NCBI GenBank assembly: GCA_021155195.1
Contig: JAJNPV010000037.1
Location: forward strand, 682,001-746,000
Reading direction: 5' to 3'
DNA: 64,000 nt
DNA from: Ohtaekwangia sp.
Lineage (GTDB): Bacteria; Bacteroidota; Bacteroidia; Cytophagales; Cyclobacteriaceae
Positions 62,358-64,000 of this stretch are shown piece by piece. A model generated the notes under the pieces. It ran no database searches, was not told the origin of the DNA, and saw only the letters and a program-made list of their open reading frames with translations. The first letter of the stretch is position 1. Each line of letters starts with the position of its first letter. Position numbers and translations under genes: made by a program.

Positions 62358-64000
62358 ATGAAAAAAATACTTATTGGTGTGGTTGTTCTCGCCATCGCGG
62401 CTGTTGCAATCTTCTATTTTATCCCCGGTAAGGGCGCAAAATCAAGTTTTAATTCAGCCATTAATCCGGCTTTTGGCGAATACATTACCTCCTATACGGC
62501 AGGGGTTATTAGTTCGGGTTCTTCCATTCGCATTGGACTTTCGCAGGACGTGGTGGATAGCCTGGCGGTGGGCGCTCCCACCACGGCAAAACTTTTTGAA
62601 TTCAGTCCGGCCATAAAGGGCGAAACGGTTTGGTTGGACAAACGCACGGTTGAATTTAAACCAGCAGCACGTTTAACCTCGGGGCAGATTTATGAAGTGA
62701 ACTTTCAATTATCGCGATTGATTGAGGTGCCAAAAGCGCTGAACACCTTTGAATACACCGTTCAGGTTATTCCTCAAAATTTTGAAGTAAGTGTGGATAA
62801 CATCAAGCCTTACGTAAAGACTGATTTAAAGCGCCAGAAGATTGAAGGCATTTTGTACACAGCCGATTATGCCGAAGGTGATGCGATCGAAAAAATATTA
62901 AATGCACAGCAGGATGGTAATGCACTTAAAGTGAATTGGGTTCATACGTCTGAAGGAAAGCAGCATTCATTTACGGTGGAAGATGTTGCTCGTAAGGAAG
63001 CCGCCAGCAAAGTAAACCTTACTTTTTTAGGGGCCGGGTTAGGGGTTGAACGTGACGAAGACCGGGAAGTAGAAATTCCAGCGTTGGGCGATTTTAAAGT
63101 TACCAATGTGCGCGTAGAACAAGGCACCAGTCAGTTTGTTGTTGTTCAATTTTCTGATCCATTGAATGAAACCCAAAACCTCGAAGGTCTGTTACGCATC
63201 TCCGAATTAAAGAATCTCGATTTCGAAATTAAGGATAATGAGATTCGTGTGTATCCACCCGTTCGGCAAACAGGTTCAAGAACCATTTCAATTGAAGCGG
63301 GTGTAAAAAATATTCTGAATTATAAGATGACGCAGGCAACTACCTATGATGTTGCGTTTGAGCAAGTGCTTCCTGCGGTTCGGTTTACAGGTAAGGGTAA
63401 TGTACTTCCTTCCAGCGATGGATTAGTGATGCCCTTCGAAGCAGTAAATCTTAAATCGGTGGATGTGCAGATCATTAAAGTGTATGAAAGCAATGTGCTG
63501 CAATTTCTACAAGTCAATAATTATGATGGCAATCAGGAGTTGAGGCGCGTTGGTAAGCCGGTCTTAAAGAAAACAATTTCATTGGAAAAGTCGGGTGTAA
63601 CAGATTTAGGAAAATGGAATCGCTTCACACTTGATCTATCCTCGTTAATTAATACCGAGCCCGGGGCTATTTATCAGGTACGCCTCAGTTTTAAGAAAGC
63701 CTACCTCGCTTATGTGTGCGAAGGCGGTGAAGATTCAGGTGCAGCCAATACACAAGCTTCTATTGATGAATCGTGGGATGAAGGTGAGAGCGAAGGAAGT
63801 TATTGGGATTCGTATGACGACTATTACTACTATGGTGATGATTACGAATGGGAACAACGTGATAACCCGTGTCATTCATCCTATTATAGGAGCAATAGAA
63901 ACATTAAAAGAAACGTAATCGCTACTGATCTGGGGTTACTTGCCAAGCGTGGCAGCGATGGTAACACTGTAATTGTTGTTAACGACTTGAAAACTACGCA
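62358..64000 (+). CDS. Alpha-2-macroglobulin family protein, N-terminal part
   Basis: An open frame from ATG 62358 running off the right edge (547 codons seen). It begins MKKILIGVVVLAIAAVAIFY, a signal anchor, followed by a series of beta-sandwich domains: GLSQDVVDSLAVGAPTTAKL, FEFSPAIKGETVWLDKRTVE, FKPAARLTSGQIYEV, and later VRFTGKGNVLPSSDGLVMPF and LSSLINTEPGAIYQVRLSF. These are the MG-like domains of the large bacterial alpha-2-macroglobulins of about 1800 residues in Bacteroidota. The thioester region, if any, lies outside. An acidic Tyr-rich stretch (WDSYDDYYYYGDDY, about residue 490) interrupts a macroglobulin domain. It should be a periplasmic or surface protease trap. Confidence 0.9.
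   Translation, partial: MKKILIGVVVLAIAAVAIFYFIPGKGAKSSFNSAINPAFGEYITSYTAGVISSGSSIRIGLSQDVVDSLAVGAPTTAKLFEFSPAIKGETVWLDKRTVEFKPAARLTSGQIYEVNFQLSRLIEVPKALNTFEYTVQVIPQNFEVSVDNIKPYVKTDLKRQKIEGILYTADYAEGDAIEKILNAQQDGNALKVNWVHTSEGKQHSFTVEDVARKEAASKVNLTFLGAGLGVERDEDREVEIPALGDFKVTNVRVEQGTSQFVVVQFSDPLNETQNLEGLLRISELKNLDFEIKDNEIRVYPPVRQTGSRTISIEAGVKNILNYKMTQATTYDVAFEQVLPAVRFTGKGNVLPSSDGLVMPFEAVNLKSVDVQIIKVYESNVLQFLQVNNYDGNQELRRVGKPVLKKTISLEKSGVTDLGKWNRFTLDLSSLINTEPGAIYQVRLSFKKAYLAYVCEGGEDSGAANTQASIDESWDEGESEGSYWDSYDDYYYYGDDYEWEQRDNPCHSSYYRSNRNIKRNVIATDLGLLAKRGSDGNTVIVVNDLKTT

Noticed and set aside
62374..62616. 80-codon plus-strand open frame
   Set aside because: It is a shifted frame inside the alpha-2-macroglobulin gene, which stays open to the window edge.

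Overview
The window is chromosomal DNA from a member of the Bacteroidota, most likely of the order Cytophagales. Several things point there. Promoters have the form TTTG-N19-TAnnTTTG, and there are no Shine-Dalgarno sequences. One protein carries a type IX secretion (T9SS) C-terminal sorting domain. Families typical of the phylum are present (DUF4199, DUF2723, DUF3467, DUF1684, a giant alpha-2-macroglobulin). The aromatic operon has the order pheA, aminotransferase, tyrA, DAHP synthase-chorismate mutase. No phage, insertion sequence or CRISPR array was seen. Genes at both edges (pheT on the left, an alpha-2-macroglobulin on the right) run out of the window.

Layout. 0-13.9 kb: housekeeping and envelope genes, including pheT, radC, rpsT, a secreted S1/P1-type hydrolase overlapping a GH144-type glucanase lipoprotein, and a large DUF2723 membrane glycosyltransferase. 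13.9-25.4 kb: a surface-polysaccharide locus with a flippase, a polytopic membrane protein, four glycosyltransferases, a pyruvyl transferase, three methyltransferases and a 2OG-Fe(II) oxygenase. Its right part looks more AT-rich than its neighbours, and a T9SS-exported PKD-repeat protein follows it directly. 29-36.8 kb: an Lrp regulator, a phosphoribosyltransferase, panB, icd, ribH with a ParE-type toxin-antitoxin pair, pdhA, recF and a DUF721/DciA gene.

36.9-54.4 kb is the gene-expression core: tRNA-Tyr, tRNA-Gly, tRNA-Thr, tuf, tRNA-Trp, secE, nusG, rplKAJL, rpoBC, DUF3467, rpsL, rpsG, fusA, rpsJ. It is read in one direction and divided by strong terminators. Promoters of near-identical design drive its units; rpsT, far away, has the same design. 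The order breaks after rpsJ, where a terminator and a SET-domain gene replace the expected rplC.

55.7-59.9 kb is an operon for phenylalanine and tyrosine synthesis. In front of it I find what looks like a classical transcription attenuator: a 24-codon leader peptide with the run FYFYFFY, a perfect terminator hairpin, and competing pairings. This is the most interesting item in the window. A second unusual item is a tRNA-Thr-like relic between tRNA-Thr and tuf that keeps its acceptor stem and a rebuilt T stem. The remainder holds an M15 peptidase, a PH-like membrane protein, a frameshifted antitoxin-like gene and the start of an alpha-2-macroglobulin.
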